The notes under the pieces: generated by a model
What the model saw: only the letters and a program-made list of their open reading frames with translations
Databases searched by the model: none
Told to the model about the DNA's origin: nothing
DNA from: SZUA-378 sp036652815
Lineage (GTDB): Bacteria; Bacillota; Clostridia; Lachnospirales; Lachnospiraceae
Assembly (NCBI GenBank): GCA_036652815.1
Contig: JAVVVE010000006.1
Location: 39,092 to 103,091 of the forward strand
DNA length: 64,000 nt
Reading direction: 5' to 3'
Program-made: the position numbers and the translations under genes
Shown here: positions 17,870-26,239 of the stretch, one piece after another
How positions within the stretch are numbered: position 1 is the stretch's first letter
Layout of the letters: each line of letters opens with the position of its first letter

Positions 17870-18511
17870 CTATCTCTTTACGCTTAAGGTAACACCGTCT
17901 CCAACCGGCAGAATCGTGGTATCTAGATTCTCATTATGCGTCAACTCGTAGAGATATTCCCGCATCCTGCTATGAATCGTTCTGTTTCTTCTGGGAAGTG
18001 CATAGCGTGATTGTATGATATCGCCATCCTGTAAAACATTATCCGATAGCAAGAGACCGCCTTTAGGCAATAATCGCAGTATATCCGGCAGGAAATTAAT
18101 ATATTGTGCTTTGGCTGCGTCCATAAAGATAAGCTCATAAGAAGTGTTTAAATCGTGTAAGATGTCCACTGCATCTCCTTCTAATAAGGTGATGTTCTCT
18201 TCTCTGCCTGCTTGTTTAAAGTTCTCTTTGGCAATCGGTATCCTTTTAGCGTATTTCTCAATCGTCGTAATGTGGCATCCCGGTGGTGCATACTCACTCA
18301 TAAGCAAGGTTGAGAATCCCACCGCCGTACCTACCTCCAAAATCGACATCGGCTTAGATAGCGTGAGCAAGCATCGAAGCAGATGCTGCGTGGAACGTCT
18401 GATAATCGGGACATCGGCATCCAGTGCCTGTTTCCCTAAGTCTTCCAGCCAGTCCGGCAATCCCTGCTCCAGTGAGTCTAAAAAGGTTGCCATCCTCTCA
18501 TCCACTATCAT
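17870..18511 (-). CDS. trmR: O-methyltransferase, likely tRNA 5-hydroxyuridine methyltransferase TrmR
   Basis: The 213-residue protein is a class I SAM-dependent O-methyltransferase of the YrrM type. It has the SAM-binding motif SILEVGTAVGFSTLLM (about 57-72), acidic motif TTIEKYAKR and the metal-site region ELIFMDAAKAQYINFL (about 126-141) followed by LLLSDNVLQDG. B. subtilis TrmR methylates ho5U34 of tRNA to mo5U34. The gene order mltG-trmR-trhP matches B. subtilis yrrL-yrrM-yrrN-yrrO. Its ATG overlaps the end of the MltG-like gene by 4 bases (ATGA). Confidence 0.88.
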   Translation of the reverse strand: MIVDERMATFLDSLEQGLPDWLEDLGKQALDADVPIIRRSTQHLLRCLLTLSKPMSILEVGTAVGFSTLLMSEYAPPGCHITTIEKYAKRIPIAKENFKQAGREENITLLEGDAVDILHDLNTSYELIFMDAAKAQYINFLPDILRLLPKGGLLLSDNVLQDGDIIQSRYALPRRNRTIHSRMREYLYELTHNENLDTTILPVGDGVTLSVKR

Positions 18512-18897
18512 GGTGTATTTTCCTCTTCTGTCGTCGGTTCCGGCGCGATGACCGCTAATATCTCTTCTGCTGTCATGGAGGTATTGAGTTCATACGCTCC
18601 CGGTTGTATCTTACCATAATACTCTGAGATACGTTCCTGCAGCCTAAACAGCTTAGCATCTCTGATTAACCCGTTGGTTTGCAATAGCTCTGCTATTTCC
18701 TTATCACTCTTGTTATCTGTAATCACTAAATTAACAGCTGTTCCGGGGGCTGTTTCCATAGGTGGTTCCGCGAAAAGGCGAAATCCGTATTCATATGCCG
18801 AGGTTGCCGCTCTGTATACCCCCACCACAATCAAGATCGCCAGTGCTATCTTAAGTATCGTTCCCATTACCGTCGATGTCACTTTCATTCCATTCAT
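18508..18897 (-). CDS. MltG-like N-terminal protein lacking the lytic transglycosylase domain
   Basis: This is a 129-residue membrane-anchored protein with one transmembrane helix (about residues 9-30) and a short outer domain. The outer domain resembles the LysM-like first domain of MltG/YceG (DKEIAELLQTNGLIRDAKLFRL, and GKIQPGAYELNTSMTAEEIL). Full MltG proteins are about 330-380 residues and carry a catalytic Glu in the second domain; that entire part is missing here. The stop overlaps trmR in the order seen in B. subtilis (mltG-trmR), so this is the positional counterpart of mltG. No frameshifted remainder follows. It may serve as a non-catalytic glycan-binding membrane protein. Confidence 0.75.
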   Translation of the reverse strand: MNGMKVTSTVMGTILKIALAILIVVGVYRAATSAYEYGFRLFAEPPMETAPGTAVNLVITDNKSDKEIAELLQTNGLIRDAKLFRLQERISEYYGKIQPGAYELNTSMTAEEILAVIAPEPTTEEENTP

Positions 18898-18927
18898 ATC
18901 TGTAACCGTACCTTTCTGTAAGATAGC

Positions 18928-19254
18928 TTATTCAAATTCTACTTTCTCCGACAGATCCGTATAAATCTTTTGCATCATACGACAAAAGCTCAGCTCTGCT
19001 GCCAAGAATCTGTCTACGACGGGATTCTCACGAAAAATGGCGTATTCCTCACTTAATGCATCTGTCTGTTTAGCAATCTCATCGGACTCCTGCAGATTCT
19101 GTAAGGCAAAGTTCTTCTCCCTAAATTCATCAATCTGTTGTTTTAAGCCCGGTTGTGCTTTAACCTGTTCTTTTTGTATTACATAATCGCGATAGATGTC
19201 TGTACTCTTAATTACTGTCGCAAAAGCTTCTATCTCTTCATCAATTGTTATCAT
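18928..19254 (-). CDS. YlbF/YmcA-family protein
   Basis: The 108-residue helical product matches the YlbF family (DUF964): an N-terminal segment around FATVIKSTDIYRDYV, a central coiled coil (KQQIDEFREKNFALQNLQ) and a conserved C-terminal VVDRFLAAELSFCRMMQKIY. In B. subtilis YlbF, YmcA and YaaT form a complex that directs RNase Y cleavage. Here the gene follows RNase J with an 18-base gap, so a link to RNA decay is plausible. It lacks a strong ribosome-binding site; AGAGGC lies about 14 bases upstream, so translation may depend on the preceding gene. Confidence 0.82.
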   Translation of the reverse strand: MITIDEEIEAFATVIKSTDIYRDYVIQKEQVKAQPGLKQQIDEFREKNFALQNLQESDEIAKQTDALSEEYAIFRENPVVDRFLAAELSFCRMMQKIYTDLSEKVEFE

Positions 19255-19272
19255 CTTACTATCGAGCCTCTT

Positions 19273-20946
19273 TTATACTTCCATAATAATTGGCAGAATC
19301 ATCGGACGTCTTTTCGTCTTTTTCCAGAGGAATTCACTTAAAGAATCTTTTGTCATAGTTTTTATTTTACCCCAATCACTGATATTGCGATTCAGACATT
19401 TGCTAAGGGCTTCATTCACTACATTTCTGGCTTCTTCCATCAATTCATCCGATTCTTTCACATAGACAAATCCTCTCGATACGATATCCGGTCCCGAGAT
19501 TAGCTCATTGCTCGTCTGATCCAGACCGATTACCACGATCATGATACCATCCTCGGCAAGATGCTGCCTATCCCTCATCACTACATTGCCGACATCACCA
19601 ACGCCCAAACCATCTACCAAGATCGCACCTACAGGCACTTTTCCCGCTACTGCCGCTCCGTTTTGATCGAGTTCCAATACCTCGCCCGAGCTTAAGAGAA
19701 ACACATTTTCTTTTGGAATCCCGAGCTCCATGGCTAATTTGGCTTGTGCCTTGAGATGTTTATACTCACCATGCACCGGAATCGCATATTTAGGTTGTGT
19801 CAGCGTATATAATAATTTAATCTCTTCCTGGCAGGCATGTCCCGATACATGGGCATCCTGAAAGATAACATCTGCCCCTTTTCTGGATAATTCATTGATG
19901 ACTTTTGTCACTGCCTTCTCATTACCCGGAATCGGATTGGAAGAAAAGATAACGGTATCTCCCGGCATAATCGTTACTTTTTTATGGGTATTGCTCGCCA
20001 TACGGCTCAATGCCGCCATGCTCTCACCCTGACTGCCCGTTGTGATGATAACGGTCTGCTCTTTGGGATAATTTTTCAATAATTCAACATCCATAAGTGT
20101 ATTCTCCGGGATGTTCAGACATTTAAGGTTAGAGGCTGTCTCTATAATATTGACCATACTTCTGCCTTCTACTACTACTTTACGCCCAAACTTGTCTGCA
20201 GAGTTAATAATCTGCTGCACACGGTCAACGTTAGAAGCAAAGGTAGCTATAATGATTCTGCTCGATTTATGTTCTGCAAAAATAGTATCAAATATTTTGC
20301 CGAGTGTCTTTTCAGATTGTGTAAATCCTTTTCTTTCCGCATTCGTGCTGTCGCACATCAAGGCAAGGACTCCTTTTTTGCCCAGTTCTGCAAATCTTTG
20401 CAGATCAATCGCATCTCCAAATACAGGCGTGTAATCCACTTTAAAATCACCTGTATGCACCACGATCCCTGCCGGTGAATAGATAGCGAGTGCTGCCGCA
20501 TCTACGATACTATGGTTGGTCTTGATGAACTCAATCCGAAAACATCCCAAATTGATAATCTGTCCAAATTTAACCACCTTACGTCTTACTACATTAGTCA
20601 GGTTATGTTCTTTTAATTTGTTCTCAATAATACCCATGGTTAATCTGGTAGCATAGATCGGTACATTTAATTCTTTGAGGATATAGGGTAATGCCCCGAT
20701 ATGATCCTCGTGTCCATGTGTAAATACAAATCCTTTAACCTTGTCTGCATTGTCCTTCAAATAAGTAATATCCGGAATCACTAAATCAATCCCCAGCATA
20801 TCATCCGCCGGAAAAGACAGACCGCAGTCGACAACAATAATACTGTCCTCATATTCGAAAGCAGTAATGTTCATGCCGATCTGCTCTAAGCCTCCGAGTG
20901 GTATTATCTTTAGCTTAGAACCATTTTCATTTTTAAGTTGTTTCAA
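19273..20946 (-). CDS. rnj: Ribonuclease J
   Basis: The 557-residue metallo-beta-lactamase/beta-CASP nuclease degrades RNA from the 5' end and cleaves internally. The zinc motif HGHEDH is at residues 77-82. The beta-CASP and C-terminal domains follow, with the late motif PVHGEYKHLKAQAKLA and the RNase J C-terminal domain ending near 550. Translation appears to begin at TTG: GGAGG lies 8 bases before this codon, and no suitable ATG with a site follows. Firmicutes often have J1 and J2; one gene is present here, ahead of ylbF-family and mltG-like genes. Confidence 0.95.
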   Translation of the reverse strand: MKQLKNENGSKLKIIPLGGLEQIGMNITAFEYEDSIIVVDCGLSFPADDMLGIDLVIPDITYLKDNADKVKGFVFTHGHEDHIGALPYILKELNVPIYATRLTMGIIENKLKEHNLTNVVRRKVVKFGQIINLGCFRIEFIKTNHSIVDAAALAIYSPAGIVVHTGDFKVDYTPVFGDAIDLQRFAELGKKGVLALMCDSTNAERKGFTQSEKTLGKIFDTIFAEHKSSRIIIATFASNVDRVQQIINSADKFGRKVVVEGRSMVNIIETASNLKCLNIPENTLMDVELLKNYPKEQTVIITTGSQGESMAALSRMASNTHKKVTIMPGDTVIFSSNPIPGNEKAVTKVINELSRKGADVIFQDAHVSGHACQEEIKLLYTLTQPKYAIPVHGEYKHLKAQAKLAMELGIPKENVFLLSSGEVLELDQNGAAVAGKVPVGAILVDGLGVGDVGNVVMRDRQHLAEDGIMIVVIGLDQTSNELISGPDIVSRGFVYVKESDELMEEARNVVNEALSKCLNRNISDWGKIKTMTKDSLSEFLWKKTKRRPMILPIIMEV

Positions 20947-20985
20947 TCAATTATCCTCCTATATTGCTTGTGTTGTTTATATTAA

Positions 20986-21270
20986 TTAGTCCTCTGTTAC
21001 AAATTCTACATCATCCAGTATGCCATCAAACATCACGGCTACTGCTTCCAGTTCTTCTTCGTCTGAGACAATCTCATATACGCTCTCTTCTTCTTCCTGT
21101 GCAGATAGATCCTTTAAGATAAGAGCTTCTCCGTCTCCCTCTTCTTGATCTGTCACAAGAATATAGTTCACGCCTGCGATCCTGGTCTGTTCCAATACAT
21201 AGAACTCCACTGCTTCGCCATCTTCCGTATAAAATGCGACGGTATCTAAATCTCCAAATTCTTCTCCCAT
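20986..21270 (-). CDS. DUF1292 (YrzB-family) protein
   Basis: This is a 94-residue, strongly acidic protein of the DUF1292 family. The core FYTEDGEAVEFYVLEQTRIAG, YILVTDQEEGDGEALILK and the C-terminal EEELEAVAVMF match B. subtilis YrzB, which also follows ruvX (yrrK). Function is unknown. The proximity to ireB and ruvX is strongly conserved in Firmicutes. The ATG lies 12-15 bases after AAAGGA, a rather long spacing. Confidence 0.9.
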   Translation of the reverse strand: MGEEFGDLDTVAFYTEDGEAVEFYVLEQTRIAGVNYILVTDQEEGDGEALILKDLSAQEEEESVYEIVSDEEELEAVAVMFDGILDDVEFVTED

Positions 21271-21313
21271 ATAAAAACCATATTCCTTTCAACTCTCTCT
21301 GCCAATATATGTC

Positions 21314-21748
21314 TTATTCTGCTCGCTGGTTCGCCCGTAAATCCAAAAATCCCTGCAAAATAAATACAGCGGCTATGCTATCCACATAGTTGCTTCTATT
21401 CTCTCTGCGTATTCCCGCTTCTATCATCGCTTTATCTGCAGCTACCGTTGTCAGACGTTCATCCCACATCGTAACCTGCAATCCCGTTCTTCTCTGAAGC
21501 ATCTCTTGAAAAGCGAGTGACTTCTCTACCCGTTCTCCCTCAGAACCATTCATATTCACAGGGAGTCCCAAGACAATCTCACTCACTTCATATTCTAATA
21601 TCAGTTCTTCTATGCGTGCCAGTGTCTGCCGTAATTTATCTTCTGATTTCCTTCTTATGATCTCTTTGCCTTGTGCTGTAATGAACAGAGAATCGCTGAT
21701 GGCAACTCCTACTGTCTTAGATCCAAAATCTAAGCCCATAATCCTCAT
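21314..21748 (-). CDS. ruvX: YqgF/RuvX RNase H-fold nuclease
   Basis: This 144-residue RNase H-like protein is known as a putative Holliday junction resolvase and as an enzyme for 5' pre-16S rRNA processing. Motifs include MRIMGLDFGSKTVGVA with the first catalytic Asp at residue 7, EIVLGLPVNMNGSEGERV, and the last acidic motif VTMWDERLTTVAADKAM. The start at 21748 is chosen since AGAGGA lies about 7 bases upstream and the family begins MRIMGLD; a longer frame to 21775 would overlap ireB. It is placed between ireB and DUF1292 as in Bacillus. Confidence 0.93.
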   Translation of the reverse strand: MRIMGLDFGSKTVGVAISDSLFITAQGKEIIRRKSEDKLRQTLARIEELILEYEVSEIVLGLPVNMNGSEGERVEKSLAFQEMLQRRTGLQVTMWDERLTTVAADKAMIEAGIRRENRSNYVDSIAAVFILQGFLDLRANQRAE

Positions 21749-21765
21749 AGTGTTTTCCTCTCTGC

Positions 21766-22029
21766 TTACTCCCAATGATTCGCTTTAATGTATTCTTTGA
21801 GCATCTCTTCTACCAACTCATCACGCTCTGCCTTCATGATGAGACTTCTTGCATTTTTATGGCTCGTGATATAAGTGGGATCACCTGACATAATATAGCC
21901 TACAATCTGATTCACGGGATTGTAACCCTTCTCCGTCAGTGCTTCGTATACTGTGGATAGAATAATCTTAACCCCTGTTTCCGGCTCTGTTTCTACTTTA
22001 AAATATTGTGTATTTCCTAAATCTTGCAT
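21766..22029 (-). CDS. ireB: IreB-family regulatory protein (UPF0297)
   Basis: This 87-residue protein belongs to the IreB/YrzL family, a substrate of the PASTA-domain Ser/Thr kinase IreK in Enterococcus, with links to cell-wall stress and cephalosporin tolerance. Marks are NTQYFKVETEP, VYEALTEKGYNPVNQIVGYIMSGDPTYITSHKNAR in the centre (residues 25-60) and the C-terminal EEMLKEYI. The Thr phosphorylation sites of Enterococcus IreB lie in the N-terminal region; here only Thr8 and Thr14 are nearby. The ATG at 22029 has AAAGGGC 8 bases upstream; a GTG 6 codons earlier does not. Confidence 0.9.
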   Translation of the reverse strand: MQDLGNTQYFKVETEPETGVKIILSTVYEALTEKGYNPVNQIVGYIMSGDPTYITSHKNARSLIMKAERDELVEEMLKEYIKANHWE

Positions 22030-22070
22030 AATGTCACGCCCTTTCACAGTTACTTCTTATCTTACCCTAT

Positions 22071-23387
22071 TTATTTTGAAAATTCAATGCTTAGAAGTAT
22101 ATTATCCGAAAATAATTCTGTAGGCACTACAGTTCTAATGCAGTTTTCCAGATTTTCTTCCGTCTGCACTCCTACTTTAACATAGTGTACGGTATGCCCA
22201 ATCCAATAAGTTTTGCCATCTATCTGCTTGGATTCTTCAAAGAGGACTTCTTCCGGTTGATTGAGATAATATGTCCTGAATCTCTTGGATTGTTCCAATG
22301 CAAGAGCCTGTAATCTGCTGCTGCGTCTTGTCTGCAGTGCACTGTCTATCTGTAAAGGCATGGTAGCTGCCGGTGTTCCCTGTCTCTTGGAATATTTGAA
22401 GATATGCATCTCGTAATAGTCTATCTCGCGCAAGAACTGCTCCGTATGCTCAAATTCTTCTTCGCTTTCTCCCGGAAAACCCACGATCACATCTGTGGTA
22501 ATCGCCGGATGTTCATAGAATCTGCGTAGAATCGCCACACAGTTACGATACTCCTGCGTTGTATAGTGTCTGTTCATACGTTGTAAGGTCGCATCGCATC
22601 CGCTCTGTAAGGACAGATGAAAATGAGGACATACTTTTGGCAAAAGATGAAGTGCCTGTACAAATTCGGTCGTTATAATCCGTGGCTCCAGAGAACCTAT
22701 GCGGATTCTGCGAAGTCCCTCTATGGCATGCAGCTTGGTAATCAGCGTCAACAGATTATCGGGTCCTTCCCAATCGACCCCATAAGAACTAATATGTATC
22801 CCGGTCAGCACAATCTCCTGATATCCATTTGCCACAAGACCTTCTACTTCCTTCAAAATATGGCTCACGCTCCGGCTGCGCACACGCCCTCTGGCATAAG
22901 GGATAATGCAATATGTGCAGAATTGATTACAGCCATCCTGAATCTTAATATAGGCTCTGGTATGTTCCGCTGTCTTTGTCAACTGCATCTCTTCATATTC
23001 ATCGGTTTGATTAATATCAATAATCGTATCTTCTTCGGGACATTCATTTTGGTAAGCTTCTATGATAGCTACGATATCTTTCTTCCTATTATTTCCAATC
23101 GCTATGTCCACACTCTCTTCCAGTGCACTCGTATCCTGCCCTGTTTGTACATAGCAGCCGGTTGCAATAATCAGCGCCTCCGGATTACGTTTTCTTGCTT
23201 TATGTAACATTTGTCTGCTTTTTCTATCTGCTATATTGGTTACACTACAGGTATTTACAATATAAATATCTGCCAATTCATCAAATGGTACAATTTTATA
23301 TCCGCTTTCTTGTAACATTTGTTGCATAACATCTATCTCATATGCATTTACCTTGCATCCCAAATTATGTAGTGCTACACTTTTCAT
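22071..23387 (-). CDS. mtaB: tRNA (t6A37) methylthiotransferase MtaB
   Basis: MtaB is a radical-SAM enzyme that turns N6-threonylcarbamoyladenosine-37 into its 2-methylthio form. The 438-residue protein has the N-terminal [4Fe-4S] cysteines in HNLGCKVN (near 10), VNTCSVTN (near 47) and IATGCYVQ (near 80), the radical SAM triad CNQFCTYC (near 153-160) followed by IPYARGRVRSRS, and a C-terminal TRAM-like domain. LGCKVN at the start separates MtaB from MiaB and RimO. The ATG at 23387 has GAGGAA 5 bases upstream. It is the first gene of the minus-strand cluster running to glnN. Confidence 0.95.
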   Translation of the reverse strand: MKSVALHNLGCKVNAYEIDVMQQMLQESGYKIVPFDELADIYIVNTCSVTNIADRKSRQMLHKARKRNPEALIIATGCYVQTGQDTSALEESVDIAIGNNRKKDIVAIIEAYQNECPEEDTIIDINQTDEYEEMQLTKTAEHTRAYIKIQDGCNQFCTYCIIPYARGRVRSRSVSHILKEVEGLVANGYQEIVLTGIHISSYGVDWEGPDNLLTLITKLHAIEGLRRIRIGSLEPRIITTEFVQALHLLPKVCPHFHLSLQSGCDATLQRMNRHYTTQEYRNCVAILRRFYEHPAITTDVIVGFPGESEEEFEHTEQFLREIDYYEMHIFKYSKRQGTPAATMPLQIDSALQTRRSSRLQALALEQSKRFRTYYLNQPEEVLFEESKQIDGKTYWIGHTVHYVKVGVQTEENLENCIRTVVPTELFSDNILLSIEFSK

Positions 23388-23420
23388 ACTATTCCTCACT
23401 TTTTTTGTATTGTTTTATCA

Positions 23421-23449
23421 TTGACTTTTTTCCTCGAAACCTTTACTAT
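23421..23449 (+). promoter_or_regulatory. Sigma-A-type promoter for the HPr-like gene
   Basis: TTGACT (23421-23426), 17-base spacer, TACTAT (23444-23449), about 41 bases before the ATG, which is preceded by a strong AAGGAGG site. The leader is short and shows no hairpin. Confidence 0.75.
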
Positions 23450-23490
23450 AGACACAGAAGGTACGAAACAATTTAAGGAGGTATTTCCCA

Positions 23491-23721
23491 ATGAAAACAG
23501 TACAGATATCATTAAATTCTATTGACAAAGTTAAATCTTTTGTTAATGACGTTACAAAATTCGATTATGATTTTGATTTAGTATCAGGCAGATATGTAAT
23601 TGATGCAAAATCTATTATGGGTATCTTTAGTTTAGATTTATCCAAACCGATTGATTTGAATATCCATGCAGAAGAGAAAATCGAAGAAGTTTTGGCAGTA
23701 TTAAAGCCATATATCATCTAA
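23491..23721 (+). CDS. HPr-like protein lacking the phosphorylatable histidine
   Basis: The 76-residue product aligns over its full length with the PTS phosphocarrier HPr. The best-conserved piece is KSIMGIFSLDLSKPIDLNI (residues 40-58), which contains the equivalent of regulatory Ser46 as Ser41. The active-site motif GIHARPA of HPr is replaced by SIDKVKS (about residues 10-16), so His15 is absent and it cannot take part in normal PTS phosphotransfer. It is a single-gene unit with its own promoter, Shine-Dalgarno and terminator. It may act like Crh, a regulatory HPr paralogue that also lacks His15, but no HPr kinase is seen nearby. Confidence 0.85.
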   Translation: MKTVQISLNSIDKVKSFVNDVTKFDYDFDLVSGRYVIDAKSIMGIFSLDLSKPIDLNIHAEEKIEEVLAVLKPYII

Positions 23722-23736
23722 TCTTAATCAAATCAG

Positions 23737-23765
23737 AAAGCAAGACCATGTGTCTTGCTTTTTTG
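23737..23765 (+). terminator. Intrinsic terminator after the HPr-like gene
   Basis: A 10-bp stem with a short loop (arms about 23737-23746 and 23752-23761) followed by a T run starts 16 bases after the stop. It may also stop thiI transcripts arriving from the other side, though the A-rich left flank is weak for that. Confidence 0.85.
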
Positions 23766-23796
23766 TTGTCTTACTTTTTTATTGTTATGCTATCGG

Positions 23797-24978
23797 TTAT
23801 TGTTGCACCACAATCACTTCATCTGTCTGTAACGCTGTCTCTATCATCTCTTCAATCCGTTCTTCCAGATTCTGCTCGTGTATCTTGATGACTTTAAGAT
23901 TAGGCTTAGTGACCGGATGCTTCGCTACAAAGATCGTACAGCAGTCTTCAAACGGAAGAATCGATGTCTCATAGGTATGAATCTGTTCTGAAATAGTAAC
24001 AATCTCCTGTTTATCAAATCCTATCAGTGGTCTATATACCGGCATCGTGCAGACTTCATTGGTCACTGCAAGACTCTGCATCGTCTGAGAAGCAACCTGT
24101 CCGATACTCTCTCCTGTAATCAGTCCAATACACTGATTCAAAGATGCGATCCTCTCTGCAATCAGCATCATGTAACGACGCATGATAATCGTTAATTCTT
24201 CATGCGGACATTTCTCATAGATATATAACTGAATCTCGGTAAAATTAATCACATGTAGATGAATCGATCCGGAGTAACGCGTTACCAACTTTGCCAGGTC
24301 AACTACTTTTTGTTTGGCTCTTTCACTGGTATAAGGCGGTGCATGAAAATAAACTGCATCCAGCTTGACTCCTCGCTTTGCTATCATATATCCCGCCACA
24401 GGAGAATCGATCCCACCCGATAAGAGCAGCATCGCTTTCCCTGCCGTACCAATCGGCATACCGCCCGGTCCCGGAATCACAACAGAATAGATGTAGATGC
24501 GTTCACGAATCTCAATATTGAGGGTAATCTGCGGATGATGAACATCCACTTTCATCTCCGGAAAAGCATCCAGGATTCGTCCCCCCATCTCTTCATTGAT
24601 ACTCATCGAATCCATCGGATAGTTCTTTCTTGCCCTTCTAGCCGCGACCTTGAAGGTCTGATGCTTATCCGGATAGGTCTCATCCATATACTGTAAGATC
24701 GTTTGGCTCAGATCTTCAAAGCCTTCATCTTCCACATGTACGACAGGACAGATGCCCGCGATGCCGAACACTGTCCTTAGATTCTCTATCGTCTCATCAT
24801 AATCATACTCACTTAATACTTCTATATAGATTCTTCCCTGTGTCTTATGCACCTGGAATCGTCCTTCACATCTTTTTAATGCATAACGTATCTGTGCTAC
24901 CAATGCGTCTTCAAATAAATATCTGTTTTTACCCTTAACACCGATCTCGGCATATTTTATTAAAAAAGCTGTATACAT
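23797..24978 (-). CDS. thiI: tRNA 4-thiouridine sulfurtransferase ThiI (no rhodanese domain)
   Basis: ThiI inserts sulfur at U8 of tRNA to make s4U. The 393-residue protein has an N-terminal ferredoxin-like/THUMP region (LIKYAEIGVKGKNRYLFE; THUMP about 60-165) and an ATP-pyrophosphatase domain with the PP-loop LLSGGIDSPVAG (about 185-197). The E. coli enzyme has an extra rhodanese domain; this one lacks it, as in Bacillus, where a dedicated cysteine desulfurase (NifZ) passes sulfur directly. That partner is 44 bases upstream here. A CC pair in FEDCCTIFVAKHP near residue 342 fits the conserved Cys344 position. Confidence 0.95.
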   Translation of the reverse strand: MYTAFLIKYAEIGVKGKNRYLFEDALVAQIRYALKRCEGRFQVHKTQGRIYIEVLSEYDYDETIENLRTVFGIAGICPVVHVEDEGFEDLSQTILQYMDETYPDKHQTFKVAARRARKNYPMDSMSINEEMGGRILDAFPEMKVDVHHPQITLNIEIRERIYIYSVVIPGPGGMPIGTAGKAMLLLSGGIDSPVAGYMIAKRGVKLDAVYFHAPPYTSERAKQKVVDLAKLVTRYSGSIHLHVINFTEIQLYIYEKCPHEELTIIMRRYMMLIAERIASLNQCIGLITGESIGQVASQTMQSLAVTNEVCTMPVYRPLIGFDKQEIVTISEQIHTYETSILPFEDCCTIFVAKHPVTKPNLKVIKIHEQNLEERIEEMIETALQTDEVIVVQQ

Positions 24979-25022
24979 GGGATTCTCCTCTGTAGGTCAG
25001 ATCCTTTCGTTACTATGGTTCT

Positions 25023-26177
25023 CTAATGTCTCGTATATTTACGAAGCATAGGTATCATATCACACATGGTTTCTATTGTATAGTGGATTTCTTCCATCGT
25101 TGTAAAAACAGAAAAGCTGAAACGCACGGTAGAGCCTAACAACTCAGGTCGGATTCCGATGGCTTGCAATGTCGTTGACGTGGTAACACGATGTGCCGCA
25201 CACGCACTGCCTGCTGATACATAGATACCCCGTTCTTCCAACGAATGAAGCAGTACTTCGCTCCTAATACCTTCTACCGACACACTCACGACATGTGGAG
25301 CACTATCGCGTCCTGTCAATCCATTGATGCTAACCCCATCTATCTGTTGGATGCCTTCTAGGAAGGTCTCTTTCAATGCATAGAGTCTCTCTGTTGACTC
25401 TTCCAGATGCTCATATATTTCTTCAATTGCCCGAGCCATACCGGCTGTTCCCGGAACATTCTCCGTACCGGAGCGTAACCCATTCTGCTGTCCACCGCCA
25501 TAATTAATCGCTTGCAGCTTGACCGAAGCGTTATGATATAAGAATCCAATACCTTTTGGTCCATGGATCTTATGCCCGCTCACAGACAGTAGATCGATCC
25601 CCATCTTCCGCGGCAATATTCTGAATTTTCCATATCCTTGTACTGCATCCACATGAAATATAATGTTAGGATTAATCCTCTTAATGAGCGCTCCTGCTTG
25701 TGCAATGGGCTGCAAAGAACCTATCTCATTATTGGTATGCATAATTGATACCAAAATCGTGTCTTCCTGAATCGCTTCTTCCAGATCAATCAGTTGAATC
25801 TGTCCGTTATGGTCTACCGGCAAATAGGTCACATTGAATCCTCTCGTTTTCAGATATTCCATCGTTTGCAGGATAGCCGGGTGTTCAATCGCTGTTGTAA
25901 TCAGATGTCTCCCTGCTCTTTGATTGGCAAGTGCCGCTCCGATTAATGCTATATTATCAGATTCTGTTCCCCCTGAAGTAAACAGAATCTCTTTTTCATC
26001 TACCTTTAAGTTTTTGGCAATTACATCTTTGGCATAGCGTATATATTGCTCTGCCTCCATCCCTTTGTTATGCATACTGGATGGATTTCCATAATCTTCA
26101 CACATAATCGTGGTCATCAGTGCCGCAACACCGGTCAATACTTTTGTCGTAGCCGAATTATCAAGATATACTTCCAT
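25023..26177 (-). CDS. Cysteine desulfurase, NifS/NifZ-like
   Basis: This 384-residue PLP enzyme converts cysteine to alanine and a protein-bound persulfide. Features are the start VYLDNSATT, the HVDAVQGYG motif, the PLP lysine K203 in SGHKIHGPKG, and the catalytic Cys326 in SAGSACAAH on a short loop. It ends at 384 residues without the C-terminal IscU-binding tail of IscS. Pairing with thiI matches B. subtilis nifZ-thiI, so its main job is likely sulfur supply for s4U. No iscU/sufU gene is adjacent. Confidence 0.93.
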   Translation of the reverse strand: MEVYLDNSATTKVLTGVAALMTTIMCEDYGNPSSMHNKGMEAEQYIRYAKDVIAKNLKVDEKEILFTSGGTESDNIALIGAALANQRAGRHLITTAIEHPAILQTMEYLKTRGFNVTYLPVDHNGQIQLIDLEEAIQEDTILVSIMHTNNEIGSLQPIAQAGALIKRINPNIIFHVDAVQGYGKFRILPRKMGIDLLSVSGHKIHGPKGIGFLYHNASVKLQAINYGGGQQNGLRSGTENVPGTAGMARAIEEIYEHLEESTERLYALKETFLEGIQQIDGVSINGLTGRDSAPHVVSVSVEGIRSEVLLHSLEERGIYVSAGSACAAHRVTTSTTLQAIGIRPELLGSTVRFSFSVFTTMEEIHYTIETMCDMIPMLRKYTRH

Positions 26178-26239
26178 ACTCAGTTCCCTTCCATGCTGTT
26201 ATTGTATTATATGCATTTGATTTTTAACAGTTCTGTCCC

